DNA from: Euphorbia lathyris
Taxonomy: Eukaryota; Streptophyta; Magnoliopsida; Malpighiales; Euphorbiaceae
Direction of reading: 5' to 3'
DNA length: 64,000 nt
Assembly: GCF_963576675.1 (NCBI RefSeq)
Contig: NC_088916.1
Span: forward strand, 13,988,501-14,052,500
Shown here one piece after another: positions 21,004-43,020 of this stretch. The translations under genes were made by a program, and so were the position numbers. Position 1 is the stretch's first letter; the number at the start of each line of letters is the position of its first letter. Below the pieces are notes generated by a model. That model was not told the DNA's origin, did not search any database, and saw only the letters and a program-made list of their open reading frames with translations.

Positions 21004-22199
21004 GTATTTATTAATTAATGCATAAAATTGACCCTATTAAAAGAATTAACTTTGTCTAAAACATGACTCATAGCTCATTTGAATCATTTGAAAAAATCAA
21101 ACTAAGTTTAGTTTTTGCATGAATTGGTACTATTTTTTTAAAGGAAAATGAAGGTAGTTGTTGTAAATGGTTGAACTGCTTTTTTTTATTCACTTGTACA
21201 AGATTTTAACATGTCAATTTGAATAGCAGCTTCCAACTTCCTTCCAAGCATCCTTTGATTCCGATTAAATAACTATAACAGTTCCATTCCAACAAGTTAT
21301 ATATACTTACAGGACTTTGGTATTGGAATAGAGATAAGGATAAATGTTGCGATAGAGATAAGGATTAATAGTTGGGATAAGGATAAAAATATGATAGTAA
21401 GTTATTATAGGGATATGGATGAAATAATACATTTTACTATTTTAACCTTATTTAAATTACATGATATTAATTTGAGGGATAAGATGGACTTCTCTATACT
21501 ATTAAATTGCAGGATCTTATCCCACCCCCCTCTTGGGTATAGGATTTGAGGGATAAGAGGTTTATCACTCATCTGTCCCACTCTTCTATCTCCCAAACAA
21601 ACATGTGATAACTCATCTCGTGCTTTTTATTCCTATCCCACCTCTTATATCTCTTCTAACAGACAGCCCGTTAGGTACATTTGTTTTACTTAATATTTGC
21701 TGTTAAACAACTAAAACTTTCCATTTTGAAATGATAAAGCAAATAGAAGCATAAAAAGCAACAACTAAAACACCCTTTAATAATTTTCTTAGGACAATGA
21801 AGCAAAGTAAATTTTTATTTAAATGACATATTTAACTCATTTAGGATCAATAATTTTCTTTGATTGGATTTTTTAGGATTATATATATATATTTCGTGTC
21901 ATTTTATCTCAAAATTTGGTTGTGATAAAATTCTCTAAATGAGTTTTGAGATAATTGTGATTTGCTCTGATTTGCATCAAGCGAGGAAGCTATAAATAAG
22001 TTAATACAATTGGTTACAACAACTGGATAAATAATTTGAAATCAAAGGAGAATAAGTGTAAAGATTGTGTGATGTTGCTCTTAAACTTTCAGATGATATA
22101 AATTTATTATAATATTACGAAAAATATTCAGACGATACGAAAACAAATGTTTGTCATATATTTTGTATAATGTGAAATGGAAAATGGCATAGTGATCAA
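21004..22199. other. AT-rich noncoding gap
   Basis: Around 21310-21660 a run of GATAAGGAT phrases on one side and CTTATCCCACC on the other suggests a worn inverted-repeat element, but edges could not be fixed. No gene was recognised. Confidence 0.4.
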
Positions 22200-22490
22200 C
22201 TAACATTTCTAGATGCATAATTAACAGAAATAGTACCTACACCAATATGCTCTGATATATTTCTTTCAAAACATAAAATTGCTAAATCATTCACCTTTTC
22301 TTATTACGTTGATGATCTCAAATAGTGTTTCAATAATTTTAACTTTGGAAAAATTCGTTCAACAGATACAACGTTCACTGGCATAGTTAAAAGGATTCAA
22401 AAAGCAATTGGAATATTTGGATAACAATCTGATGCTTTGACAAACTGAAGAATTTCAAATACTGATATAAACACATTTAGCAAAATCATT
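22200..22490 (-). pseudogene. hAT-superfamily transposase, C-terminal remnant
   Basis: On the minus strand one frame gives TMPVNVVSVERIFPKLKLLK then HYLRSS, the hAT dimerisation signature (usual form SVERSFSKLK). A little downstream VNDLAILCFERN and VNYASRNV match the end of the same domain. Stops occur upstream. It is a relic of an autonomous element and could once have driven hAT MITEs such as 23821-24212, though that link is only by superfamily. Confidence 0.75.
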
Positions 22491-23643
22491 TCCAACACTT
22501 ACGTTTAAAAAAAACACCATATGCATCATAAAAGTTGTGTGTTGCCCTCTTGCCCATGCTCATGAATGACCCTGCTACCGTAAATATGCATGTTAATTAG
22601 ACTTTCTATGCGTACGACCATATAGGTCTATCTAATCCTAGTAGTTCGAGCCCACAAGTCATAAGCATACTCTACCAAGCCGTTATGATAGCCCAAATTA
22701 GATAGATATCTCATATATAAAGATCGAGAACCTAATAGTATTCTCAAATAATCTCTGCTATTTGATATCAAATCCAACATGTGGCATGTCATTGTCACCC
22801 TCATCTAGTGCTTGGACGTTTCTTGATCTCTAAGTGAACTGATAAATAAGCAAAAACTCTGATTGCCTCATTAGGGTATGACCACAAATTTCTCAGCTTC
22901 ACTAATGTCGATAATATCTCCTCTCTAACATGAGAGTAGCAATCCCCATACTTCACTCATGGCTCCTAAATATGATTCAAAGTACGTCTATGTAAACTCA
23001 TACTTAGTACCCAGTCACAATCCTCTCATTATTACCTATTTTCTTCTAATGAAAATCATGAATTTTGCACAATTATGTAAATAATCATCATGATGGTATC
23101 TCCAAGACCCATGATATTTAGATGAAGTTCAACATTCTAACACATAAAAATATTTTTTCTAATAATATCAAGTGTCACAAATATTTGCAAGATTTGATAT
23201 GTTTATGTTTATGTTATAGTATAAATAATTATATAGAAATAAAATTATAATACATAATAAATAAAAAGTAAAGATCAAAATTTGAGATTAATTGAATGAG
23301 TAGAATTTAATTGAATAAGTTTGTATTGAAATTAATGAAATAAGTAAATTCATACTAATAATACAAGTAAACTTCCAAAATAAATAATTTTTACATTTAT
23401 TTTTAACAATTATATATCTAGAACTAGAGCTGGAAAAAGTACACATGACCCGATTATACGACACGAAATCGACACATAATTTTAGTATTTAGATTTAGTT
23501 TAGTAGGTAATGTGTCATTTTTGGGTTAATATGAAACTGACACTCAAATTTTTGGGTTGGGTTAGGGTTGATGTGCTAACCCAAAAACAACGTGAATATT
23601 TAAAATTATTGTTCTAGTCTCTCATATTTTATATGTCACTTTC
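22491..23643. other. Noncoding gap
   Basis: No ORF above noise. Bases 23430-23590 carry ACACGAC and GGGTTAG phrases of a dispersed repeat that reappears near 25530-25610 and near 5220-5300. Its class was not determined. Confidence 0.4.
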
Positions 23644-24558
23644 TAGGTTTAATGCGTCATTGGTCACTGAACTTACATGGTTGTCTCAAAATGGTCACTC
23701 AACTTCATTTTGTCTCAATAAAATCACTCAACTTTGAGTTTTGTCTCAATTAGATCACTCTGTCGATTTTGGTGGTTAAAATGCATCGAAATAATGACAT
23801 GGGTGACACATCAATATGAGCAGGGGCGTAGACAGGGGGGCCTGGGGGTGCCCGGGCCCCTCCGGCCGCCGGAACCACCCTGAGTAGGGATGGTTTTCGG
23901 CTCACCTGTCTCCATTGTTTAAGGTTGGAGGTGCTGAATTAGCACCCCCAGACTTGAGGCGCCCAGCTTTGGGCTGCCTCAAGTCATCCGTATTTGGCCT
24001 GTTAAGGACCAAAACGACGTCGTTTTGATCCTTAACAGGCCAAAAAATTCTTAAGCGGTGTATTTTTAACTACCTTTTATTGGAATTATTGGTATAGCTA
24101 CTACTTTTTATATCGTTGTTTTTTTTTTTACGTTTTTGCTTGGTGTAAAATTGGGCGGCTCGGCTTGGTGTTAAATTGGCCCCCCAGCCGAGCAGTTCTG
24201 TATTCGCCACTGAATATGAGTAACTCAAATCTCTGACCGAAACGAAATGTGACAGCCATATGTCGGGTATTTTTATGAAAACAACTAAATTTTAGTTTTT
24301 TTTCATAAAAATAATCGACATGCGATAGCCAGGTGACGCATATGCGGATGTCATGTGTCATTTCGGTTAGAAATATGAGTTATCTCATATTGACGTATCA
24401 CTTATGTCACCATTCCGATGTTTTTTAATCACTGGAATCGTGATAGTGAACTAATTGAGACAAATCTCAAAGTTGATTGATTTTATTGAGACAAATTGAA
24501 GTTGAGTGACCATTTTGAGATAACCATGTAAGTTCAGTGACCAATGATGCATTTAACC
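23644..24558. mobile_element. Palindromic MITE split by a hAT MITE
   Basis: The outer arms of about 115 bp are inverse to each other: GGTTTAATGCGTCATTGGTC and CACTCAACTTCATTTTGTCTC on the left, and their complements on the right ending in CCAATGATGCATTTAACC. Flanks TGTCACTTT and TGTCATTTT differ at one base and may be a 9-bp duplication, but the fit with the arm ends is not clean. Confidence 0.7.
23821..24212. mobile_element. Non-autonomous hAT element, 392 bp, with 8-bp target duplication
   Basis: The element starts CAGGGGCGTAGAC and ends CGCCACTG, so the tips are near-perfect inverted repeats (CAGGGGCG against CAGTGGCG). AATATGAG flanks it on both sides (23813-23820 and 24213-24220), the 8-bp duplication expected of hAT. 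It is GC-rich at both ends, has no transposase, and sits inside the palindromic MITE. Confidence 0.9.
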
Positions 24559-24689
24559 TGTCATTTTATTGATAAAGATAATAAAATTATAATTATTACT
24601 TACAAATATGATTCGAACCTCCTAAATTATTATAAACACATTACATGGTCCCCTAACATGAAACTAACAGACTTTTTGATGGTTAGTAT

Positions 24690-24732
24690 GGACCATTGCT
24701 CGATTTATGCGTGTCATCCTTGCGCAGGTGCC

Positions 24733-24764
<32 letters not shown>

Positions 24765-24774
24765 TCGGATGTCC
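24690..24774 (-). pseudogene. U6 snRNA pseudogene
   Basis: On the minus strand 85 nt match plant U6 spliceosomal RNA from GGACATCCGATAAAATTGG through CAGAGAAGATTAGCATGG to AATGGTCC. The core ACAGAGA box is intact. The first ~10 nt (the 5' stem) are missing, and there are about three substitutions (GGCACCTG, CGCATAAAT, GAGCAATGG). No upstream sequence element or TATA box at the usual spacing lies on its 5' side, and a MITE sits 32 bp away. It is a dead copy, probably made by retroposition or truncation. Confidence 0.9.
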
Positions 24775-24806
24775 TTAACATAATAATCTGAAAATGACAT
24801 AAATTA

Positions 24807-25192
24807 GGCTTAATACCTTCCTAGCCTCCCCTGGTTGTCCCAATACTGCAACTGACCCCCGAACTTATATTTGTGACAACTAGCCCTCTCAACGTGCTTA
24901 TTTGGAACAAATAACCCCTCAAATAAGTTATTTCAGGATTTTTTTTGCCCTTTAGTTAGTGTATCAGTAGATTAGTTGGATATAGCAACCGATATTTTGA
25001 AATCTTTTATTTTTGATGTAATATCATGTTTAATGTTTTTTTTTTGGGTTTAAGGGTTATTTGTTCTAAATAAGCAACTTGTGGAGTTATTTGTTCTAAT
25101 TGAGCAAGTTGATGGGGTTAGTCGTCACAAGTCTAAGTTCGGGGTCAGTTGTACGATTGAGACAACTTGGGAGGCTGAGAAGGTATTAAGCC
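24807..25192. mobile_element. Mutator-like MITE, 386 bp, perfect 9-bp duplication
   Basis: It begins GGCTTAATACCTTC and ends GAAGGTATTAAGCC; CATAAATTA flanks both sides (24798-24806 and 25193-25201). Subterminal arms are inverse copies (CTGGTTGTCCCAAT and ATTGAGACAACTTGG). No ORF is present. Confidence 0.9.
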
Positions 25193-25239
25193 CATAAATT
25201 AAAAATGAAGTTATTACTTGCTCAATTATACAACTTATC

Positions 25240-25489
25240 TTTTCTAATATTAGAACTGTATACCCCGATTTTGGTCATTTTACTTTTTTTTAAGACTTGT
25301 ACAATACATCTTCTTCATTTAACTTATTTTTTTTTGCGACCGAGTGATCAATTGATTACATTTTACGCAAGTTCAGGAAGCTAACTGAATATTTTATGCA
25401 AGTTTAGGGGGTTATCGGGACACTTTGAAAGTTCATGTGGTCAATCAAGCTTTTTGAACAAGTTCAGCAGACAAATGATGTATTAAGCC
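25240..25489. mobile_element. Right half of a Mutator-like MITE
   Basis: It matches the right arm of the full element at 38374-38866, including TTGATTACATTTTACGCAAG and the end GATGTATTAAGCC. The left arm is absent. Confidence 0.65.
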
Positions 25490-25869
25490 CCTGAAAATAC
25501 GATAGGAAATCAATACAGTTTTTTAGTTGGGTCTTGGTTTAGTTTTTAACACGAACGTGAAAATGACATTATAGGAACACGACTCAAAAACACGAAATTA
25601 CTCTTTATAAACATACATTTAATACTACATTATTATTTTTTGTAACATTCATATATTTTTTTTAATTATATAAAACAAAATGTTGGTTTCTAGGTCATAT
25701 TATTGAGAATGAATAATTGATTTGGGAATATTTTGTTTGTGAAAAACCATCGCCACTGTGTTGTTGCAGACAAATAATGTAGGCAAGCAAAGTCAAAATA
25801 CCCAAACAACATTAGCAGGCAGCCATTAACGCAATAAAGGGACTTCCAACTACTTCCAGCTTTGTATTT
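25490..25869. promoter_or_regulatory. Upstream region of the LRR receptor-like kinase gene
   Basis: This AT-rich stretch lies just 5' of the transcribed leader of the kinase gene. It includes dispersed-repeat sequence (25530-25610). I see no confident TATA box; the position alone makes it the likely promoter. Confidence 0.35.
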
Positions 25870-26342
25870 TTAATTCAACAAATAGTATTAAGAGTGAATT
25901 GAAAGAGAAAGAGAAAGAGATGGGTTTCATCATCTTTCTCAATAATCTCTGCTGCTTTCGTATTTTTGACTTGGTCAGAATAATACTACCAATTTCAATT
26001 CCTCCCCAACCCCAACTCTCCATTTTCCCTTTCTCTAAACTTCAACGCTGTAAATATTCTTTCATTCTTCAATTCTATCATTATTCAACACCATAGGTAT
26101 CGTTTCTCTCTCTTTTATCTGTCTAAAGTTTTTACTTCTTTTTGTTTTCTTTTCTTGGTTCTTCTTGTTTGAATGTGTTTGGAGGGATTCACATATTTTG
26201 TTGGTATATATGTGTTTCTGTTGAAATTTGTTTGTTTGCTTGCATCAGGAAGAATATTTTGATGGTTTTTTTAATTAAAGGGTTTTTGCTTTTTGGGTAA
26301 ACAGGAGGTGTTTCAGAATTCTTATGTTTTTTTGGGGGTAGA
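25870..26342 (+). other. Probable 5' UTR of the kinase gene with a leader intron
   Basis: The leader is CT- and GA-rich. A donor follows ACACCATAG (intron from 26097, GTATCG) and an acceptor TAAACAG precedes 26305, giving an intron of about 208 nt before the ATG at 26343. An upstream frame of 65 codons (25899-26096) ends at the donor and may be a uORF; it looks like nothing known. Confidence 0.5.
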
Positions 26343-35638
<9,296 letters not shown>

Positions 35639-37535
35639 GGAAAGACAAGGTAAGAAATTGACTTAGTCCTAAAATCTCGTTCTTCCGGGTTTTATGGAGT
35701 CACTCGATACTAGATTTTCTGTATATAACAAAGGCCTTGGTAGATTGTACTATACAAGTTTTTAAGTAGACAGATAGAAGGATGCAAAAATGTTGTAACA
35801 CATTGTAATATTTACTTATTCTTATTGATTTTGAGATTGAGATTGTTTTGAATAGATTTTTTGAAGAAAAAAACATACTTGACATCAAACAGAATCAGGC
35901 AAAAGCCTGTTACAAATATCAAACCTAGGAGATAGGCAGATTTATCCCATGTTACAAAACTCGGACCGGAAACCGGTGATGAGTCCGGTCTGAGCTGCAC
36001 TGGTTGTTGGACTGGAGTGACCTGGGACCAGGAACAGGTCGGACCGAGAACCGGTGCAACCCTGGGTTTTTGCTGATTTATAAAAAAATTGTTCTTTTTT
36101 TATTAAATCAGTTTTATGAAATAAAGAACAAGTTTTTTTATTAATTAAAAATAATAGCAAAAGTAGGCTGATCCAAAGGACTTTATTTCAGCGGTATTCG
36201 TGTCGTCCATGTTATAACCTAGTGGTGTTTCGATTGCATCCATGCACCTCCTAATAATTGGTTAAAAACTTGTAAAGTCTATTTATTTATAAACTAGTGG
36301 AAATTTTCATTTCTATGTTGGATGATGAAGTTTAATTTACTTTTATCTCTTCAAAACCGTTTTAAGTGGTTCACTTTGAGCATTAATTTCTTATTCAAAT
36401 TTATAATATATCTTAAAAAGATCTCAATGACATAGAATATGTTGATGTATTTTAAGTTATTCTAAATTTTATTTATCCATTATATATTATATATTTTAGA
36501 TTCAAGTTGACAAAAAAATAACAAACCAAAATTTGTTTATATGTTATTTTGGATATATATAATTTATAAAAATAATTTTAAATTAATTATATGTATTTAA
36601 TATATATAAATATTATTTATTTATTACATCATCCGATTCGATCAATACGATGTAGTTCAATCAAGTGACTTATGAGCTTTCTATAAATTTGTCAAGAAAT
36701 GCCATTTCAAATTGTCATAGGCTTAACATTTAACTTCAATGCATGTCTAGATGGTACCCAATTTCAAAAGCCATTATAATTTCAAAAGGGTATCACTTGG
36801 AAAGGATCGGTTCTGACATTTTAAGGGTATTAAGTGAAATAAGAGCTAAGAGACTTTTAATGCAGAGGGACGGAAGACTTAAACATGTGCATTCAAGATG
36901 AAAACTTCCAATAGTTTTGAAGTAAGAGATGTGTTAATGGAAGAATCTCAAGAGAGCTTGGGTGGATGAGGTGTACAATGTCCTTTCGTCTTACAGAATC
37001 AACCATCCCGTGTACGACTACTAGCGGATATTGTACAACGAAGCACAAAATGAGGTGAACTCGCGACATCACCTAGATTTTATCGTTATTCTGTAATAAT
37101 ATTAAAACGGCTCAAAGAGCATAATGTTTTACCTTTTTTTGAAGTGATCTAATGTAGATGTAGTGTATCATGAAAGCTTGAACAAATAATCAATGTGCTT
37201 TATCAACTTGTTTGGCAACCAATAATAGATTGCTTCTTTGATTGAGGATCTGAATCCAATCTCGACGAGAAGCAGTTAAAAAAACTAAGTTTGTGATGTC
37301 GAGTGACAAAGTCCACACGAATATTGAATGAAAAGCAAAATCCACGTACAAACTGTTTCATTTTCGGTTAAGTAATTGAGACAAAATATTAAGGATGTCT
37401 TATCAACAATTTGGATAGTGTCTGAGGGTGTGTTGGCCGAAATACTTAGGTGTGCATATATAATTTTATTTTGCCAATTCGAATCCTAATTTCATTAAGT
37501 TTAGCTAAATAATATAGGAACTAGAATAATTATTC

Positions 37536-37540
<5 letters not shown>
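35639..37540. other. 3' flank of the kinase gene and noncoding gap
   Basis: The 3' UTR and poly-A site should lie in the first few hundred bases, but no clear AATAAA signal stands out. Bases 35950-36070 carry repeated CCGGT phrases (GAAACCGGTGATG, GAACCGGTGCAACC) of unknown origin. The rest is AT-rich with no gene seen. Confidence 0.4.

Positions 37541-37582
<42 letters not shown>
37541..37582. repeat. (TA)21 microsatellite
   Basis: This is an uninterrupted TA dinucleotide run of 42 bp, 18 bp left of a MITE target duplication. Confidence 0.95.
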
Positions 37583-37586
<4 letters not shown>

Positions 37587-37609
37587 GTTAGTTCTTGATA
37601 TAAATACTA

Positions 37610-38105
37610 GGCTTAATAGACACCCAACCCCCTAAACTTGTAACTTTTTTTCACCTGGCCTCCTCAACTTAGGGGACAACCTCCCAACCCCTTCAACTCT
37701 CCAAAAACATCACATACAAACCCCTCACACCCCTATGTTCGGTCAAAATATTGACCCGTATAGAAAACGCGCTTGACTGTTGACCACACCAATGCCACGT
37801 GTCATTTTTTATTAAATTTTTCCATTGAGACCTCTGCTCGGCGAGCAAGCCTATTTGTGCTCGGCGAGCAACTACCAGAGATGGATTTCGATCAGAATTC
37901 TTATGTCAGAATGGAAAATTTTAATAAAAAAGTGACACGTGACATTCGTTTTCTACACGGGTCAATATTTTGACCGAACATAAGGGTGTAAGGGGTTGTA
38001 TGTGATGTTTTTAGAGAGTTGAGGGGGTTGAGAGGTTGTCCCTTAAATTGAGGGGGCCAGGTGAAAAAAAGTTACAAGTTTAGGGGGCTGAGTGCCTATT
38101 AAGCC
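37610..38105. mobile_element. Mutator-like MITE, 496 bp, perfect 9-bp duplication
   Basis: It begins GGCTTAATAGACACCC and ends with the inverse CTATTAAGCC; TAAATACTA flanks both sides (37601-37609, 38106-38114). It has long inverse arms (CGGTCAAAATATTGACC appears inverted on the other side). A 66-codon ORF inside is a by-product of the palindrome. Confidence 0.9.
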
Positions 38106-38373
38106 TAAATACTAATAGCATTTACATTTCCTATTAGGATTATAATTGATTTAATTAACTTATAAATAATTATAATCAAATCATAATTAAACTATAAATC
38201 TATTAAATAAGTGAAACCTAATTTATATACCCTGATTTCGGCCCCTTCAATTTCTCTCTCGTATTGGAATAATTCTAAATTTACAATTTTATCATTGGTT
38301 CTTAATTCATAGTGTATGACTCATTAGGTTCTTACCACAACTTGCCATATATGTTTATTACAATTAATTTCTA

Positions 38374-38866
38374 GGCTTAATACATTATTTGCCCCCTGAA
38401 CTTTCAAAGTGTCTCGATAGCCTCCTGAACTTGCATAAAATGTTCACTTAGCTCCCTAAACTTGCATAAAATATAATCAATTAATCACTCGATCGTAAAA
38501 AAGTAAGTTAAATGCGGAAGATATGTTGCACGCATCTTAAAGAAGTAAAACGATCAAGATCGGGGTATGCGATTATAATATTAGAGAAGAAAATGTTTTA
38601 TAGTTGAATAAGTAAGAAATTCTTTTTTAACATGTTTTAATCTATTTTGTGAAGTATGTAATAACATTCTAAGGCACATGTAACATATCTTCCACATTTG
38701 ACTTTTTTTTTTACAACCAAATGATTAATTGATTACATTTTACGCAAGTTTAGGGGGCTAACTGAACATTTTATGCAAGTTCGGGAGACTATCGAGACAC
38801 ATTGAAAGTTCAGGGGGTCAATCAACCATTTTGGACAAGTTTAGAGAGCAAATGATATATTAAGCC
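38374..38866. mobile_element. Mutator-like MITE, 493 bp, perfect 9-bp duplication
   Basis: It begins GGCTTAATACATTATTTG and ends CAAATGATATATTAAGCC; TAATTTCTA flanks both sides (38365-38373, 38867-38875). Arms carry CCCCCTGAACTTTC and the inverse. It is the full-length model for the half copies at 15665-15873 and 25240-25489. Confidence 0.92.
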
Positions 38867-39349
38867 TAATTTCTATCTATTAATTATATCATAATTAACC
38901 CAACTAAACATATAATGGGGTGAGTACCTCGACATAAGAAAGAAGTTTCTCACTCCCCTAGAAGTCAAATTGATTTTGACCTCTTACCTTTTCTTGAATA
39001 GATATTGTATCATCAATTATATCCAAAATGAATTGTGGCTTTAGAAACTGTTAAGTCGCATATATAGTCTTTTGTTTACTTGCTTGGGTTGAATTCACTC
39101 AGAAGAGATGAATTAAATGAAATCTTCATTTTCACTTTTAACCTACCACTTGTAAAGGTTTACAATAATTCTACTGCAAGTGGCTTAAGATATATCTCTC
39201 ATCTATCGATAGTGATGAATGTCCATCTATCATAAAACCACCATGCGATTACTTCATGTGGTACCTTGCCTGATAGGCAATATATCTCAATTCGAATCCA
39301 GTCTTTCATGCTTATAAAAAACACATTGAGCTTGATTATCATTTTTTTC

Positions 39350-39743
39350 GTGAACAGGTGCAAAGTGGATTCCCCAGCGTTCGATTTATTCCGACTGATG
39401 ATCAAATTGCAGATATTCTCACCAAGCCGTTAGCTACTGCTCGCTTCACTATGCTTAGTTCTCACCTTTTTGTTCGTGCCTGCCATCGACTTGAGAAGGT
39501 GTTAGAGATAATATTCCACATATCTATTAAACATATTCTTATCTAGTTAGAGTTTAAATATGTCCATAACACATATTGTGTATTCCTATTTCTACACAAA
39601 TTCTTGTATTTATCACCATAAATAAACCTCAAACCTAATCACAATCAAATGAATTCATTATATTCTTATACATTACATTCTTATATTTCTCTCCCTAGCT
39701 CCGTCTTATATTTCTATAATATATCCATCGTATACGTTCAACA
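39350..39743 (+). mobile_element. Ty1-copia 3' end: RNase H tail and 244-bp LTR
   Basis: From about 39355 one frame reads VQSGFPSVRFIPTDDQIADI then LTKPLATARFTMLSSHL, the end of copia RNase H. The coding end is followed at 39500 by TGTTAGAGAT, and sequence ending ACGTTCAACA at 39743 gives TG...CA ends with similar inverted tips, so 39500-39743 is a short LTR. Everything 5' of the RNase H tail is missing. Confidence 0.75.
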
Positions 39744-42700
39744 TGCCTCTTAATTGGTATAATTGAATTATGATGTTTTTTCCATAAATAATGTATTTTA
39801 TCTTGCTTGCATACCATAACTTACTATGAGAGTACATATGTTCAATCTTTTAGGTGTTTAAATTTAATTAATATACATTTCAATTTGTCCAAATTTAACA
39901 TAAAAAGTTAATCAAGTCTTAAAGTATGGACATAAGAGACTAATTAACACACTACCATTAAGTTCAAAAGATGAACCAATTTTTTAAATCAAATTCAAAA
40001 ACTCCTAACTAATGTAAGAAGCCCAACCATTACTCTTCCTAATATCCAACACACTACCATCATGAAATGTCACTCTCATATGTGGATACTCATGTTTTTT
40101 TTTTTATTGAATTGTCATATGTTTTCAGTAAGTTGAATGACAATACACTATATTAATTTTAATTAAAAGATTTTATTATTTTTATATTAATTACATCCAT
40201 TAATAAAATTGAATCAAAACAATCAAATATTATGAATCATAAAAATTTCTCTAAAAAGAGATCTAATGTGAAATTAACAATCAATTGATGTAATTTATGA
40301 GGAACACATAATAAAAATGATTGAATATTTGAGAAAATAAATAATAAATCTAGAAAAGGCAGGCACGTTAATAAGATAGAAGGAGATCCTGCATGGTCCG
40401 AACTCATTTTACCAAAATTAAAATAACAATAATCCTGAATTGTACTGTCTGAATCTGAACATTCCAACATAAGAAATTGGATGAAATCAAAGAGAGGCTT
40501 TAAGCACGTGCATGCACATCAACACAACAGAAGAATCACATTATTATATAGCCTCATGTTTCATTCTTTAACATGGAGGACCATTTTATTTCTTTTCTTT
40601 TCTTTTTTTAACCATTTTAATAAAATATCCAGACAATTTAAAATGGACTTCAGCTGTACTTCCCAGCCTTGATCTGCACAACATCCTTCACATTTTTTGT
40701 AATAAAATATTATTAATAATCAAGTTCAAAGTCAGTTTAATGAAAAGGGGAAAAGGGTTTCCTTCAAAAAAGAAATCAATATTCAAGAAAAATAAATAAA
40801 TAAAGGAGATGCTACATTTCTGCGAGCTGCTGCAGCAAGAAAAAACTGTACTTGTTCCCTCCTTTCAAAATATTTAAGTTTTATTTATAGCCTATGGCTT
40901 CCACTTTAAAATTACAGCATCTTGAGAGATTTTGGCGGTACGGACGACATGTTGCATCATGTCAATAGTTTAATGTTCAACCAGTAATTAATTATATATT
41001 TTTAATTATTTATATAAAAATTTAAGTTTATAAACCCTAAAATATAAATCTCAAACCCTAAAAACTAAACACTAGACATTAAATTGTAAACCTTAACCCT
41101 AAAATATGACATGACAATCAAATTATTGATACATCAGCGCTGAACTTATGTTAATTGTATGACCAATTAATTTTTTTAATAAAATATTGGTTATTTGGAT
41201 AAGATACTAAAATAGTTTCAAAGTTTGTGGAAAAAATCTAATTTAGATTCTATGTTTAATTTCAATCATAATATTTCATTAAATAGCACAATTATAAACC
41301 TAACTGATAGAAAATTAACAAATAAGTTAATTGTATCATTTACTCCTTTACACCTACTCTAATTGTAATGCACAAATGGTTAGATTGAATGAATATACAA
41401 TATACTAGTAAAGGGGAAGACTCCGGATTGTCCAATGACAAACATAACATACAAACCCAGACTTCTAATGTGGCATTCAATAAACATTGAGGTGTATGAT
41501 CAAATTCACCGTGGTCATTAAGGTCCATGTGAACACTACTATAAGACTGAAATTATTATTTTATAACCAAAATTAGCTATTCTTCAAAAAAGTTACAGCC
41601 TAACCCTATTTTATTTTAGTTTGTAAAGTTGAACGCAGAGAACATTATAATTCAAACTAAATAGTAGTAAGAAGAAATATAATAATAATATAGTAAAATG
41701 GGAAGCAAATCATAGATGAGAGAGAGAGGGGCTGTGTATTATCGAGAAGTGGAAGAGAATATTAAATAGTTGGGAAAAAGGCAGGGAAGAGAAGCCATAA
41801 AAACTAGCTACAAGTTCCAATTCCACACATACCACCAGACATCAGGCGTGGTATTTAATGCTCGTTAAAAGCCTACCATAATCAATAAAGCCAACCCCAC
41901 TCCAATAACATAACCCCTCCCCTTTCAACTAATCAAATTTCCCCCTTTTACTCTAATTTTTTTATTTTCATTTCACAAACAATTTTTATATTTTATCTTC
42001 ATTTTCAAATAAAAGTTTAAGTAATCCACCAACTAATTAAATTGACCTTACCAAAATAAAGAAATCATAAAAGCTTATAAAAAAAAAGAACATTTACGTA
42101 CCTAACATATATTATTTGATTATCATCAAACTTTTTAAATATAAATAATATCTAAAATGTTTAATAATATTTTTTTTGGTAGAAAATGTTTAATAATATT
42201 ACAACTACAAACAACTTACTAAGAAACCAACAGTTAAAAAGGTGTTTCTTTCCTAAAAAAAGGTGTTTCTTTCAACTTTGAGCTGCATTTAGTGTTTTAA
42301 AAAACATTACTTAGGTTTAAGAATTTTTCACAAAAAACTCCAAAATAAACAATTGATTGTAATTATTTAATATTAGATAAAATTATTCTTTTTATTTTCA
42401 CAAAAACACATTTCTTTTTTAACACTATTTCTATCTCTATAACATTATTACAGAAGAACAAAGTTTTACTCTGTTAATTTTTTTAACCAATTTTACTCCA
42501 TTAATAAAGTATTATTTTTAGTTTTCATTAATCATTTAGATTATTTTTATTATATTTGTGTATTACAATTTTAATTTTTATAATATATTTATTGATTAAT
42601 TTAAAACACGTTCATATTATACATTTTATATACTAACAACAACAAACAACAATAATAACTATTATCTAACAACTTAACTAAAATCACCCCAAGTCTACCA

Positions 42701-42851
42701 CATAATTCAATCACAAAAAAAAGTGACAAAGTAACTCAAATGTTTATCTTGTCATTAACACAATTACAAACATGTTAAAATAATTCTCATAAAAGAAACA
42801 TGTTAAAGTAATAAGAATATACTTTAATTTATGGACAAACTTATTTGAACA
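39744..42851. other. AT-rich noncoding gap
   Basis: No ORF, RNA gene or bounded transposon could be supported. AAACCCTAA-type telo-box phrases cluster at 41029-41105. Bases 41715-41935 are less AT-rich and look like a leader or promoter stretch, but no gene follows on either strand. Confidence 0.4.
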
Positions 42852-42860
42852 GTTCGATGT

Positions 42861-43011
42861 AGGTGCCTTCTATGGTTACTTTGTTTTTGACAAAGTACCA
42901 TTACTTGGTGTGTTTTCACCATCGGATGATGGATTAGAAAATTAATCCAATGGTGAAAAAACACAAAGTAAGGTTTACTTTGTTAAAAACAAAGTAAGCA
43001 TAGCCTTTATC
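42861..43011. mobile_element. Short Mutator-like MITE, 151 bp, with 9-bp duplication
   Basis: GTTCGATGT flanks both sides (42852-42860, 43012-43020). Inside, TATGGTTACTTTG and CAAAGTAAGCATA are inverse with one mismatch, and CCATCGGATGATGGATTAG forms the tip. The terminal bases pair less well than in the larger MITEs. Confidence 0.75.
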
Positions 43012-43020
43012 GTTCGATGT

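Noticed and set aside
25899..26096. 65-codon ORF in the kinase leader as a separate gene
   Set aside because: It ends exactly at a probable leader-intron donor and has no family; at most it is a uORF.
37773..37973. 66-codon ORF
   Set aside because: It lies in the palindromic core of a MITE and is a by-product of the inverted repeat.
39222..39310. tRNA-like or SINE-like box (TTCGAATCC)
   Set aside because: Only a B-box-like word is present; no A box or cloverleaf at proper spacing.
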